NCBI GenBank assembly: GCA_001462345.1
Contig: LIUM01000019.1
Location: forward strand, 26,025-90,024
Length of the DNA stretch: 64,000 nucleotides
Direction of reading: 5' to 3'
Source: Fibrobacteria bacterium AD312
GTDB lineage: Bacteria > Fibrobacterota > Fibrobacteria > Fibrobacterales > Fibrobacteraceae
The notes beneath the pieces were generated by a model that saw only the letters and a program-made list of their open reading frames with translations, was not told the origin of the DNA and searched no databases. Both the position numbers and the translations under genes were made by a program. Below are positions 54,034 through 62,744 of this stretch, one piece after another (within the stretch, counting starts at the first letter, position 1; each line of letters opens with the position of its first letter).

Positions 54034-55629
54034 TTATTCGTGGGTTGCTTTTCTTACTTCTTCAATTTTTTTCATTACGGAACCATTTTGAATGGCTTTA
54101 AGAGAAAGATCATAACCTTCTTTTAATGATTTTACTTTGCCACCAATATAAAGAGTCGCTCCAGCATTTAGGGCACAAGAATATAAAATGCCTAGACGCC
54201 CTTTGCCTTGAATTAAATCCATGGCAAGAGCCACATTCTCTTTGCCTGTACCACCATCTAAATCATCTGGGTTACAAGAAGGAATTCCAAAATCGCGTGG
54301 ATCAATGGTGTATTCTTTTTTCTGATTTTCTTCATTGATTTCAATGACATAAGTGGGAGCACAAGGTGAAATTTCATCAAAGCCATCTTCACTGACCACG
54401 ACCATGACCCTTTTGGCGCCGAGCATTTTAGAAGCTTCAGCGACGGGAGAGAGCAAATCTTTGGAATAGACACCAAGCATTTGATAAGCAGCACCAGCTG
54501 GGTTAGAAAGAGGGCCGATTAAATTCATAATCGTTTTTATCCCCATCACACTACGTACAGGAGCGGCAAAACGCATGGCACTATGGTAAACAGGGGCAAA
54601 TAAAAAACCAAAATTCGTTTTTCGAATAACTTCAGCGGATTTTTCTGGAGCGATATCAATCTTAAAACCAAGGCTTTCATAAAAATCAGCGGATCCCGAT
54701 TTACTCGAAACAGCTCGGTTCCCATGTTTTGCAATAGGTAATCCACAAGACGCTGCAATTAAAGCAGACATTGAACTGATATTAAAACTTCCTTTGCTAT
54801 CGCCACCAGTGCCCACAATATCGGTGAGTTCAATATTTTCTAAAGGCATGGCCTTTTTCTTTCTACAAAGAACAGCTGCACAACCAGCAATTTCTGCCGC
54901 TGCTGGGCCTTTAGAAGTAATGGCTGTCAAAATGGCACTCATTTGACGTTCATCAAGAACTCCTTCAGTCAAATCTTCCATAAAGAGCTCTGCCGTTGCT
55001 CTGTCTAAATCTTTTCCAGAGGTCAAATCATTTAAGATTTGTTTTACAGGAAGAGAATTTCTACGATAGTTTAAGAAGGCTTTGAAAAAGGCTTCTCCCT
55101 GTGTAGAGGCAATGGATTCTGGGTGGAATTGAACGCCTTCGATTTCAAGCGTTTTATGACGAATTCCCATAATGTCGCCATCACTTGATCTTGCGGTGAT
55201 TTCAAAGTCAGAAGATAAAGTGGATTCATCAATTACAAGGCTATGATAGCGTGTAAAAGTGCTTTTTAATCCAATCGTTCTAAATAAACCTTTGCCATCT
55301 AAAGCGATTTCTTCTGCGATCCCATGCTTAATGAATTTGGCTTGAACAATGGACGCGTTAAACGCATAACCAATTGCTTGATGCCCGAGGCAAATGCCTA
55401 AAATAGGGATTTTCCCAGCAAAATGTTTTATGGCTTTCACTGAAATACCTGCATCTTCTGGACGGCCAGGCCCTGGTGAAACGATTAATTTAGAAGGTTT
55501 CAATGCTTCAATATCTTTGATGGAACACTCTTTACTACGTAATACTTCAATAGGTTCTGTGGTAATACGAGCAATCGCTTGGACCACATTATACGTAAAA
55601 GAATCGTAATTATCAATCATGACAATCAT
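54034..55629 (-). CDS. trpGD: Fused anthranilate synthase amidotransferase / anthranilate phosphoribosyltransferase
   Basis: Residues 1 to about 190 are the TrpG class I glutaminase (DNYDSFTYNV, GICLGHQAIG with catalytic Cys, GVQFHPESI with the His/Glu pair). Residues 200-531 are TrpD (DIVGTGGDSKGSFNISSMSA, KHGNRAVSSKSGSAD). The start overlaps the trpE stop by four bases (ATGA), giving tight coupling of the two synthase parts. Confidence 0.95.
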   Translation of the reverse strand: MIVMIDNYDSFTYNVVQAIARITTEPIEVLRSKECSIKDIEALKPSKLIVSPGPGRPEDAGISVKAIKHFAGKIPILGICLGHQAIGYAFNASIVQAKFIKHGIAEEIALDGKGLFRTIGLKSTFTRYHSLVIDESTLSSDFEITARSSDGDIMGIRHKTLEIEGVQFHPESIASTQGEAFFKAFLNYRRNSLPVKQILNDLTSGKDLDRATAELFMEDLTEGVLDERQMSAILTAITSKGPAAAEIAGCAAVLCRKKKAMPLENIELTDIVGTGGDSKGSFNISSMSALIAASCGLPIAKHGNRAVSSKSGSADFYESLGFKIDIAPEKSAEVIRKTNFGFLFAPVYHSAMRFAAPVRSVMGIKTIMNLIGPLSNPAGAAYQMLGVYSKDLLSPVAEASKMLGAKRVMVVVSEDGFDEISPCAPTYVIEINEENQKKEYTIDPRDFGIPSCNPDDLDGGTGKENVALAMDLIQGKGRLGILYSCALNAGATLYIGGKVKSLKEGYDLSLKAIQNGSVMKKIEEVRKATHE

Positions 55630-57041
55630 TTTAAATCTCCTTCAAGAACGGCGCGCATAGCTCCAAGTTTTTCATTCGTTTCTTCCCATTCACGTTCTGG
55701 TTCAGAAGCATAGACTATGCCTCCACCCGCTTGTAAAGTCCATTTGTTTTCTTGTTTTAATGCCGATCTTATAGCGATGCAAAAATCAAGATCTCCATCG
55801 GCTTCTATATAGCCAACCGCTCCAGCATAAAAATTTCTCTTGTGCTTTTCTAAGCGTGAAAGTATTTCAATGGCACTAATTTTGGGAGCTCCACTGACTG
55901 TTCCTGCTGGAAACGCAGAACGTAATACATCAATAGGACGCCTATCTTTTCTGACTTTACCATTCACGTCAGAAACAAGATGAATCACGTGGCTAAAAAT
56001 TTCACTTTCCATATTGCGTATTAATTTTACAGAACCAGCTTCGCAAACTCTTCCTAAATCATTTCGAGCTAGATCTACAAGCATCAAGTGTTCTGCACGT
56101 TCCTTAGGATCATTGATCAATTCTTTTTTCAAGGCAAAATCTTCTTCTTCATTTTTACCACGGCGTCTTGTGCCAGCGATAGGTCTAATAGAAGCCACTC
56201 CATCACGAACACGAACAATGCTTTCAGGAGAAGCGCCAATTAATTGATGCGTACCGTAATCTAAATAGAAAAGATAAGGCGAAGGATTCACTGAACGTAA
56301 GCGACGATACACTTCAAGAGCATCGACATCGTTTTCTAATTGTAATCTTCTCGAAGGGACTGCTTGAATAATATCTCCAGCAACGATATGCTTTTGCAAT
56401 TCAGCTACTTTTTCAAGATATTCTTTTTTAGATACATCGAGATCGGTGAGAATTTTACAAGTAGAGCTGCTGCTAGGCTTTGCCATATAAGAGAAATCAA
56501 GATCATTTAACTTCTCTTGAAGTCGACGAAGAGCTTTTTCAAGATCAATTTCATGCTCTTTATAGTTTAATGCAAAAACGTGAAGCGTTTCAGTAAAATG
56601 ATCAAATACAATGTAAATATGCCCAACAATAAATTCAGATTCTGGAATATGTAACTCATCCGTTTGAGCGGCTAAATGAATCGTATCACAACGTGCACAG
56701 AATTCATAACTAAGGTAGCCGATTCCAGCTGCTGGTAGGGGTATATTTTGAGGAGGACGCTCGTTCTCTTCTGCAATTTCAAGAAGAGCGTCTAAAATAT
56801 CGGCATTCTTATTTAATACAAAAGGGTGTCTTTTCCCTTCTACAACAAAGGCAACGCCTTTTTCATCTTGAATGACTCTAAAGGCTTCTTCGAGCATCAA
56901 AATGGAGTATCGGTCTTTCCCTTGAGAAAAAGACGCGGATTCTAAAACTGCTTTAGCACCCAGTTTTTTGGCAAGAGAAAATGGAGTATAACGATCTCCT
57001 GAGAGAGAGAGGTAAATGTTGTCTGTTCGTTTATTCATCAT
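55626..57041 (-). CDS. trpE: Anthranilate synthase component I
   Basis: Converts chorismate with ammonia from TrpG to anthranilate. The C-terminal chorismate-binding region has GDIIQAVPSRR, GASPESIVRVRDG, PIAGTRRRGKNEEED, AEHLMLVDLARNDLGRV and PAGTVSGAPKI. An LxS-type feedback motif is near the start of the N-terminal domain (ESASFSQGKDRYSIL). The frame could extend to 57131, but those residues overlap the attenuator terminator; the real start is ATG at 57041 or 57038, just after the terminator U-tract, with a weak GGAA site. It is the first structural gene of a five-gene E-GD-CF-B-A operon controlled by the attenuator upstream. Confidence 0.95.
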   Translation of the reverse strand: MMNKRTDNIYLSLSGDRYTPFSLAKKLGAKAVLESASFSQGKDRYSILMLEEAFRVIQDEKGVAFVVEGKRHPFVLNKNADILDALLEIAEENERPPQNIPLPAAGIGYLSYEFCARCDTIHLAAQTDELHIPESEFIVGHIYIVFDHFTETLHVFALNYKEHEIDLEKALRRLQEKLNDLDFSYMAKPSSSSTCKILTDLDVSKKEYLEKVAELQKHIVAGDIIQAVPSRRLQLENDVDALEVYRRLRSVNPSPYLFYLDYGTHQLIGASPESIVRVRDGVASIRPIAGTRRRGKNEEEDFALKKELINDPKERAEHLMLVDLARNDLGRVCEAGSVKLIRNMESEIFSHVIHLVSDVNGKVRKDRRPIDVLRSAFPAGTVSGAPKISAIEILSRLEKHKRNFYAGAVGYIEADGDLDFCIAIRSALKQENKWTLQAGGGIVYASEPEREWEETNEKLGAMRAVLEGDLK

Positions 57042-57073
57042 TGTTCCGTTGTTAAAAATTAAAATCAGGAAAT

Positions 57074-57101
57074 AAAAAAAGGCCCCGGGGAGTCCGGAGC
57101 C
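57074..57101 (-). terminator. trp attenuator terminator (strands 3:4)
   Basis: On the minus strand GGCTCCGG and CCGGGGCC pair (one T-G) around the loop ACTCC and are followed by seven T, right before trpE. Part of it, CCGGACTCC at 57089-57097, can instead pair with GGAGTCTGG at 57135-57143 upstream. Confidence 0.88.
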
Positions 57102-57134
57102 AGATTTCAAAAAAAAACAATCCAAGCACAAAAA

Positions 57135-57158
57135 CCAGACTCCAGTCTACTGAGTCTG
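57135..57158 (-). promoter_or_regulatory. trp leader pause hairpin (1:2) and antiterminator strand
   Basis: CAGACTC at 57152-57158 pairs perfectly with GAGTCTG at 57136-57142. The second strand, extended to GGAGTCTGG, can instead pair over nine bases with strand 3 of the terminator (one T-G). The two structures exclude each other, as in the enterobacterial trp leader. Strand 1 overlaps the codons just after the Trp triplet run. Confidence 0.82.
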
Positions 57159-57194
57159 CCACCACCAATTGTTATTTGTGCAAATAAAATTCAT
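57147..57194 (-). CDS. trpL: trp operon leader peptide with three Trp codons
   Basis: A 15-residue reading frame, MNFICTNNNWWWQTQ, with three adjacent TGG codons and a TAG stop placed between the arms of the 1:2 hairpin. A second in-frame ATG lies six bases further upstream. By analogy with E. coli trpL, a ribosome stalled at the Trp codons covers strand 1, frees strand 2 to pair with strand 3 and lets transcription continue into trpE. No Shine-Dalgarno is visible, and the predicted start of transcription is at about the ATG, so it may be translated from a leaderless end. Confidence 0.85.
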   Translation of the reverse strand: MNFICTNNNWWWQTQ

Positions 57195-57201
57195 ATGCAT
57201 A

Positions 57202-57230
57202 AAACTAAGCATAAATTAATAGAATGTCAA
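57202..57230 (-). promoter_or_regulatory. trp operon promoter
   Basis: TTGACA at 57225-57230 is followed after 17 bases by TAGTTT at 57202-57207. The -10 hexamer is weak as a TATAAT but reads TAGTTTTA, close to the TAnnTTTG box. It points to a transcript start at about 57195. Confidence 0.65.
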
Positions 57231-57627
57231 GTTTTTTTTTATAAAAATTTTTTTTACCCTTTTTTTATCCTCTTATAGAGGCTAAAAATATCCATCTATA
57301 GCAGAGTTTATAGTTAAACATTTATTAATGGTTAAATAATTTTGACATTTTGATTTTTATTAAAAAAAAGACAATATATTACTTTTTTTTACTAAAAAAT
57401 TTTATTTGTAATTGAACTTTTAATAACCAGTAAGGCCACTTTTTTTAGGTTTTTTAATTCATTCGTGATTTTGTTTTCCAATTTTTTTAGCTTCGTTTTT
57501 GAAAATACTTCTTGCAATAGTTTATTGATTTGAGATTTAATAATTGAGTTTCGAAAAAAGATTTCTCTTTATATATATCTAAAAATGGACTTGTGAAAAT
57601 CTTTTTTGTTGGATTTAATAAAAATAA

Positions 57628-57765
57628 CAGCGAACAAAAACAACGGCGAACGCATCATCTCTTTTTAAAATGAGAGCCGCGGAAAGACGTAAGTTTTGTG
57701 CATTGCTGAGCCGTAAAAAGCAAGCGTCTAAGCGTTATATTCGTGATATTTGCTTATTTGAATAA
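57628..57765 (+). other. GC-richer island with small basic open frame
   Basis: Most of the gap from 57231 to 57857 is extremely AT-rich, but this stretch has clearly more G and C. It holds an open frame without an early start; an ATG at 57670 gives 31 residues, MRAAERRKFCALLSRKKQAS and on, with a strongly basic centre. No ribosome site precedes it. It could be a small peptide, a decayed gene end or a structured RNA. Nothing else is supported in the gap. Confidence 0.3.
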
Positions 57766-57857
57766 TGAATGTTTTTCAGAGGAACATCTAGTTACTGGAG
57801 AGTCAAATATTTTTTAAAAGATTTTCTACCTTTAGGTTAATAAATAGAGGATTTTTG

Positions 57858-59318
57858 ATGTCTCCTTCTCTTATCATTATTGTTTTACTAGGTTACTTCT
57901 TAATTATAGGGGGCATTTCATTTTTTACAAGTCGTTTTGGAAATGACAATGCGTCCTTTTTTATAGGTGGAAAAAAATCTCCTTGGTATATCGTTTCTGT
58001 GGGGATGATTGGAGCAACTCTTTCAGGGATATCCATTGTCTCTGTTCCTGGAATGGTTCGTTCTTTAGATTTCACTTATATGCAAATGGTTTTTGGTTTT
58101 TTCTTTGGCTACATTGTTGTTGTTTCTGTTCTTTTACCTATTTATTATCGACTGAATTTAACTAGTATCTATGGCTATTTAGGTAATCGATTTGGTCTTT
58201 TAACTCATAGAACGGGAGCCTTATTTTTTATTCTGGCAAAAGCGGTAGGTGGTTCTGCAAGGCTTTATGTAGTGGTGGTGGTTTTACAAGAGTTTGTTTT
58301 TAACCAGTTAAATATTCCTTTTTCGGTGACAATTTTTTTGACTCTCTTAGTGATTTACCTTTATACTTATAAGGGTGGCATTAAAACGATTGTTTGGACT
58401 GATTTTTTTCAGACGATCGCCTTACTTTTAGCAGTGATTTTAATGATTGTAGAAGCGATTCGCTTAATGGATTTAAATTTGATTTCAACAGTAAAAGTAT
58501 TAGCTGAAAGCTCCTATTCCAAGATTTTTGTTTTTGATGATTGGCATAGTCGAAGTCATTTTCTAAAACAGTTTCTTAGTGGTATTTTTGTAGTGGTGGT
58601 GATGACAGGGCTTGATCAAGATATAATGCAAAAAAATCTAAGCTGTTCTACTTTGAAAGAATCTCGGCGTAATATGCTTTGTTATGGATTTGCTTTTATT
58701 CCAGTAAACCTACTGTTTTTATCTTTAGGTGGTTTGTTGCTATTATATGCGTCAAAGAATTCCATTGACTTGCCTTTAGTGAATGATTCGATATTGCCTT
58801 TTTTTGCAATGCGCTTAGGGCCTCTGGTGATGATATGTTTTGTGTTTGGTATTGTGGCAGCGGCTTTTTCAAGCGTCGATTCTGCATTAACTTCATTGAC
58901 CACATCTTTTATGGTGGATATTTTAAAAAAAGATGAAAAATCAGAAAAGCGTCCTAGGATTATTATTCATTTGCTTTTCACCGTTTTATTTTTCTTTTTA
59001 GTCCTTTTATTTAGAATCTGGAATAGTCAGAGTGCAATAGATACAATTTATACAATTGTTTCTTATACTTATGGCCCGCTTCTTGGTTTATTTGCATTTG
59101 GCCTTTTTACGTCTTATTCCATTCGTGAAAAATGGGTTCCGTGGATTGCCATTTCATCTCCAATCCTTTCCTTTATTCTAAAAGTCGTATTTGAACGAGA
59201 ATTCGGGTATGTCTTTGGATACGAATTACTAATCTTGAATGGCTTTTTTACTTTTTTTGGCCTTCGTTTAGTAGCAAAGACTCCACAAAGAGGAAAGAAA
59301 AGCTCTTTATTAAAATAA
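57858..59318 (+). CDS. Sodium/solute symporter (SSS family)
   Basis: An inner-membrane transporter with about 13 hydrophobic segments. It carries the family's early GATLSGISIVSVPGMV motif, FFIGGKKSPWYIVSVG, and the GLDQDIMQKNLSC and GIVAAAFSSVDSALTSLTTSF blocks of the sodium site region. The substrate cannot be told. I chose the ATG at 57858 with AGAGG eight bases before; the TTG directly ahead is less likely. It is followed after 105 bases by the GH3 gene on the same strand. Confidence 0.9.
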   Translation: MSPSLIIIVLLGYFLIIGGISFFTSRFGNDNASFFIGGKKSPWYIVSVGMIGATLSGISIVSVPGMVRSLDFTYMQMVFGFFFGYIVVVSVLLPIYYRLNLTSIYGYLGNRFGLLTHRTGALFFILAKAVGGSARLYVVVVVLQEFVFNQLNIPFSVTIFLTLLVIYLYTYKGGIKTIVWTDFFQTIALLLAVILMIVEAIRLMDLNLISTVKVLAESSYSKIFVFDDWHSRSHFLKQFLSGIFVVVVMTGLDQDIMQKNLSCSTLKESRRNMLCYGFAFIPVNLLFLSLGGLLLLYASKNSIDLPLVNDSILPFFAMRLGPLVMICFVFGIVAAAFSSVDSALTSLTTSFMVDILKKDEKSEKRPRIIIHLLFTVLFFFLVLLFRIWNSQSAIDTIYTIVSYTYGPLLGLFAFGLFTSYSIREKWVPWIAISSPILSFILKVVFEREFGYVFGYELLILNGFFTFFGLRLVAKTPQRGKKSSLLK

Positions 59319-59387
59319 AAGTCCGTAATTTATTGCTTATTTTAATAAACATTTGTTTTTTATGTTAGTTAATGAATAAATTCTGAT

Positions 59388-59395
59388 TAAATTTG
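59388..59395 (+). promoter_or_regulatory. TAnnTTTG promoter box before the GH3 gene
   Basis: TAAATTTG lies 30 bases before the ATG at 59425, so the GH3 gene may have its own promoter. Confidence 0.35.
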
Positions 59396-59424
59396 CTTTG
59401 TTTATTATGTTATTTGATTAATGT

Positions 59425-61137
59425 ATGTTTGACTCAAAAACGAAAAATTTATTTAAGATAAAATTGAAGCTTTCTCTTGTTGGCAAGCTGTCTTTATTAG
59501 AACTAAAAAAAAAGTCACAGCAATGTCTTAAATCTCAAGAAGTGGTTTTAAGAGATATACTCACTATTTCAAAAGATACCGAGTATGGTAAAAAGTATCG
59601 TTTTGAAAAAATACTATCCGCAGAGGATAGCTCTTCGTTTTTTAATCTTTTTGAACAATACGTTCCTGTAAATCAATATGAACAATTATATCCATATATA
59701 GAAAGGCATAAAAATGGAGAAGAAAATATTCTTTTCCCTGGAAAGCCAAAAATGTATGCTACGACAAGTGGTTCAACGAATGTACCTAAATGGATTCCTA
59801 TTACAGATAAGTATTATTATGATGTTTATAATCGAATGAGTCCTATATGGCTTTATTCTTTTTTAGCACAAAATAGTCATGCTTTTGATGGCGCCATTAT
59901 TTCTAATGTCGGAAAAACGGTTGAAGGAGCCGCTCCAGATGGTACTGTTTATGGTTCTATTGCAGGGGTCAGTCAAAGGGATTGTCCTCCTTTTATTAAA
60001 GCCATGTTTGCATCTCCATCTGAAATTTTTATGATTGAAGATTTTAAAGCACGTTATTATACAATCATGAGAATGGGGATAGAGCAAGACGCTCATGTGA
60101 TGATTGGTGGTAATCCAAGTACTTTTATCGAAATGCAGAATAATGTGGATGAGTTTCTTGACGATTATATTGAAGATATTGAGCAAGGGACGTTAAGTGA
60201 ATCATTTTATATTCCAGATGATATTCGGCTTGCAGTAAAACCATATCTTAAGCCAAATCCTAAAAGAGCTCAAGCTCTAAAAGAGATGAAAAAGAAGTAT
60301 TCTCGTTTGTTTCCAAAACATTATTGGCCTAATTTGAAGATTCTAAATGTTTGGAAATCTGGGAATTCTGCAGTATATCTTAAAAAAATAAAGGATTATT
60401 TTCCAGAGTCGTGTTATTTCCTAGAACAAGGCTATTTTGTCCCTGAATGCCGTCCTGGTCTTGTTATTCAGCCAGATACAGACAGCACGGTTCTATTTCC
60501 TCATAAAAATTATTTTGAGTTTGTTCGAGAAAAAGACCTTGATCAAAAAAGTCCAAGATTTTTTCATTTAGACGAATTAAAAGTAGGGGATCGTTATTGC
60601 ATTTATGTGACAACGTATTCGGGTTTATATCGTTATAACTTAAATGATCTTATTGAAGTGACGGGCTTTTATGAACAAACGCCAATGATCCGTTTTGTTC
60701 AAAAGATCAATGGTTTTATTTCGATGTCTGGTGAAAAATTAAATGAAAACCAATTTATTGAAGCCGTAAAACAAGTACAAAAAGAATTTTCTAAAAAACT
60801 AATCTTTTTTATAGGGTTTGCCTCTATTCAAGAGTCTAAGTACCATATTTATTATGAATTTCAAGATCAAGATATTCAGGATGATTTTATTGAACGTTTT
60901 ACCTCTCGAGTCGATAGTGTTCTAAAATCTAAAAATATGGAATATGCCGATAAACGTGAATCAGGAAGAGTCGAAGCTCCTGTGGGTCATCTTTTACAAA
61001 TGCATTCTTTTGAAATATTCAAATCAAGAATTATTGATCAAGGTCTTTATCATGGACGATTCCAATTGAATTATTTAATTCAAGATGAAATGCGCCATGG
61101 GATGTTTAAAAAATTAATCAAACGAAGGTTTGGTTAA
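59425..61137 (+). CDS. GH3-family acyl-acid-amido synthetase-like protein
   Basis: Matches the GH3 fold best known from plant enzymes that join jasmonate or auxin to amino acids through an acyl adenylate. Signs are the ATP motif YATTSGSTNVPKWIPIT (about 110-127), the ILEQGYFVPEC-like stretch YFLEQGYFVPECRPG, VTTYSGLYRYNLNDLIEV and GEKLNENQF. Length 570 aa is typical. The bacterial substrate is unknown. No ribosome site is visible. It converges on rph with 13 bases between stops and no terminator seen. Confidence 0.85.
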   Translation: MFDSKTKNLFKIKLKLSLVGKLSLLELKKKSQQCLKSQEVVLRDILTISKDTEYGKKYRFEKILSAEDSSSFFNLFEQYVPVNQYEQLYPYIERHKNGEENILFPGKPKMYATTSGSTNVPKWIPITDKYYYDVYNRMSPIWLYSFLAQNSHAFDGAIISNVGKTVEGAAPDGTVYGSIAGVSQRDCPPFIKAMFASPSEIFMIEDFKARYYTIMRMGIEQDAHVMIGGNPSTFIEMQNNVDEFLDDYIEDIEQGTLSESFYIPDDIRLAVKPYLKPNPKRAQALKEMKKKYSRLFPKHYWPNLKILNVWKSGNSAVYLKKIKDYFPESCYFLEQGYFVPECRPGLVIQPDTDSTVLFPHKNYFEFVREKDLDQKSPRFFHLDELKVGDRYCIYVTTYSGLYRYNLNDLIEVTGFYEQTPMIRFVQKINGFISMSGEKLNENQFIEAVKQVQKEFSKKLIFFIGFASIQESKYHIYYEFQDQDIQDDFIERFTSRVDSVLKSKNMEYADKRESGRVEAPVGHLLQMHSFEIFKSRIIDQGLYHGRFQLNYLIQDEMRHGMFKKLIKRRFG

Positions 61138-61150
61138 AGAATCCAAAAAA

Positions 61151-61876
61151 TCAAGGGAGTTTTTCTTGATTTAATATAGCTAGCTGTAACTCTTTAATGG
61201 ATTGACATGCTCTTTCACTTAAATCGAGCAATTGATTTAGTGTCTCTCTACTAAAAGAAGTATGTTCGCCTGTACCTTGAATTTCAATAAATTCAGAGGC
61301 GTCTCGCATCACTACATTCATATCAACATCAGCAGCAGAGTCTTCTTTATAACATAAATCTAAAATTGGTTCGCCGTTAACAATGCCAACAGAAATAGCT
61401 GTGACGACATGCTGTAGAATTTGTTCTTCAATACAAGCTTCGCGTTTAATTTTTTTTAATGCTAAGGCGAGAGCTACAAAACCTCCAATAATGCTTGCAG
61501 TTCTCGTGCCGCCATCGGCTTCAATGACATCGCAATCGACAACAATAGCTCTTTCTCCAAGAGCCGATAAATTGGCTGATCCTCTTAGAGAACGACCAAT
61601 TAAACGTTGGATTTCTTGAGTTCTACCGCTCGCCCCTTTGCGTTCTCTATCGACTCGTTGAGATGTGCTTTGAGGCATTAAAGCGTATTCTGCTGTAATC
61701 CAGCCCTTGCCTTTTCCTTTTAACCAGCTAGGAACTTCAGGGAGTAAGGTGGCATTACAAATAACGCGGGTTTTCCCCATTTCAATTAAAATAGAACCAT
61801 CAGCACTACTAATAAAGTGAGGAGTCATTCTAATAGGACGTAGTTGATTGTAAGCTCGATTGTTAATTCTTTCCAT
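61151..61876 (-). CDS. rph: Ribonuclease PH
   Basis: Phosphate-dependent 3'-exonuclease that trims tRNA precursors. The phosphate-binding SGRTQEIQRLIGRSLR, the GWITAEYALMPQST stretch and the catalytic DCDVIEADGGTRTA are intact. Length 241 aa from the ATG at 61876, which has GAGG six bases upstream; an in-frame TTG 12 bases earlier overlaps the pheA stop and is less likely. It follows pheA directly in one transcript. Confidence 0.95.
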   Translation of the reverse strand: MERINNRAYNQLRPIRMTPHFISSADGSILIEMGKTRVICNATLLPEVPSWLKGKGKGWITAEYALMPQSTSQRVDRERKGASGRTQEIQRLIGRSLRGSANLSALGERAIVVDCDVIEADGGTRTASIIGGFVALALALKKIKREACIEEQILQHVVTAISVGIVNGEPILDLCYKEDSAADVDMNVVMRDASEFIEIQGTGEHTSFSRETLNQLLDLSERACQSIKELQLAILNQEKLP

Positions 61877-61877
61877 T

Positions 61878-62744
61878 TTAAACCTCAAATTTTAAGCCTT
61901 GTGTTAAACCTTTTTTAAATGAACCAAGACGATAAATAAAATCAGTATATTGTTGTAATTCTTGAAGAGCCTCTATCACCTTAGGTTCATGAGGCGAGCC
62001 TTCAAAAGAAAGATGGAAAATATATTCCCATGGCCTATCAGGATGCGGCCTGCTTTCTATTCGGGTTAGGTTAAGTTCTCTTTTCGCAAAACACCCTAAT
62101 GCATTATAAAGAGAACCTGAAGATTTTGATTTTTTTAGTTCAAAGAGTAAAATAGTTTTGATATTGTTGCCTTCAGGAAGTTCTGGTTGGTTTTTTTGGA
62201 TAGCATAAAAGCGAGTGAAATTAACTCCTTTCATGTTTTCAATTCCATTGGCTAATATTTCTAGATTATAATATTGAGCTGCAAAAGCGCTTGCGATGGC
62301 GCCATCAGTATGCGTATTTCTTTTCGCAATTTCTTCAGCACTGCCAGCAGTATCAAAAAAAGGAACTTTTTCAATAATAGGATTTTGAGCAAAAAAGCGA
62401 CTGCATTGAGCGAGCCCTTGAGGATGACTAAGTACTCGTCTAAGATCTTCAATGCGTGTTCCTTTAATGGCACATAGTGCATGTTCAATTTGAAGAGTCA
62501 CTTCTGCTACAATTGGGTGTCGCCATTTGTATAAAAGATCGAAATTTTCATATACAGAGCCAGCAGTAGAGTTCTCTATAGGAATTGCACCACCATCAAT
62601 TAGGCCTGTTTCTATCCCTTGGTAAATGTCTTCAAAGGAGTGCATGGGAATCATAGAAATATTATCCCCAAACAAATAATACGCTGCACTTTCGCTATAG
62701 GCACCATGCCTTCCCTGAAAAGCAATTCTTTTTTTCCTATTCAT
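61878..62744 (-). CDS. pheA: Prephenate dehydratase with ACT domain
   Basis: Converts prephenate to phenylpyruvate in phenylalanine synthesis. The dehydratase part has GRHGAYSESAA, GAIPIENSTAGSV and the NFTRFYAI motif near residue 185. The C-terminal ACT domain, LNLTRIESRPHPDRPWEY, carries the ESRP motif for phenylalanine feedback. There is no chorismate mutase domain. Its start overlaps the NlpC gene by eight bases and rph follows, so the three share a transcript. Confidence 0.95.
   Translation of the reverse strand: MNRKKRIAFQGRHGAYSESAAYYLFGDNISMIPMHSFEDIYQGIETGLIDGGAIPIENSTAGSVYENFDLLYKWRHPIVAEVTLQIEHALCAIKGTRIEDLRRVLSHPQGLAQCSRFFAQNPIIEKVPFFDTAGSAEEIAKRNTHTDGAIASAFAAQYYNLEILANGIENMKGVNFTRFYAIQKNQPELPEGNNIKTILLFELKKSKSSGSLYNALGCFAKRELNLTRIESRPHPDRPWEYIFHLSFEGSPHEPKVIEALQELQQYTDFIYRLGSFKKGLTQGLKFEV

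Noticed and set aside
57042..57131. N-terminal extension of trpE starting MCLDCFFLKSG
   Set aside because: It reads through the attenuator terminator and its A/T runs; TrpE homology starts after the ATG at 57041.
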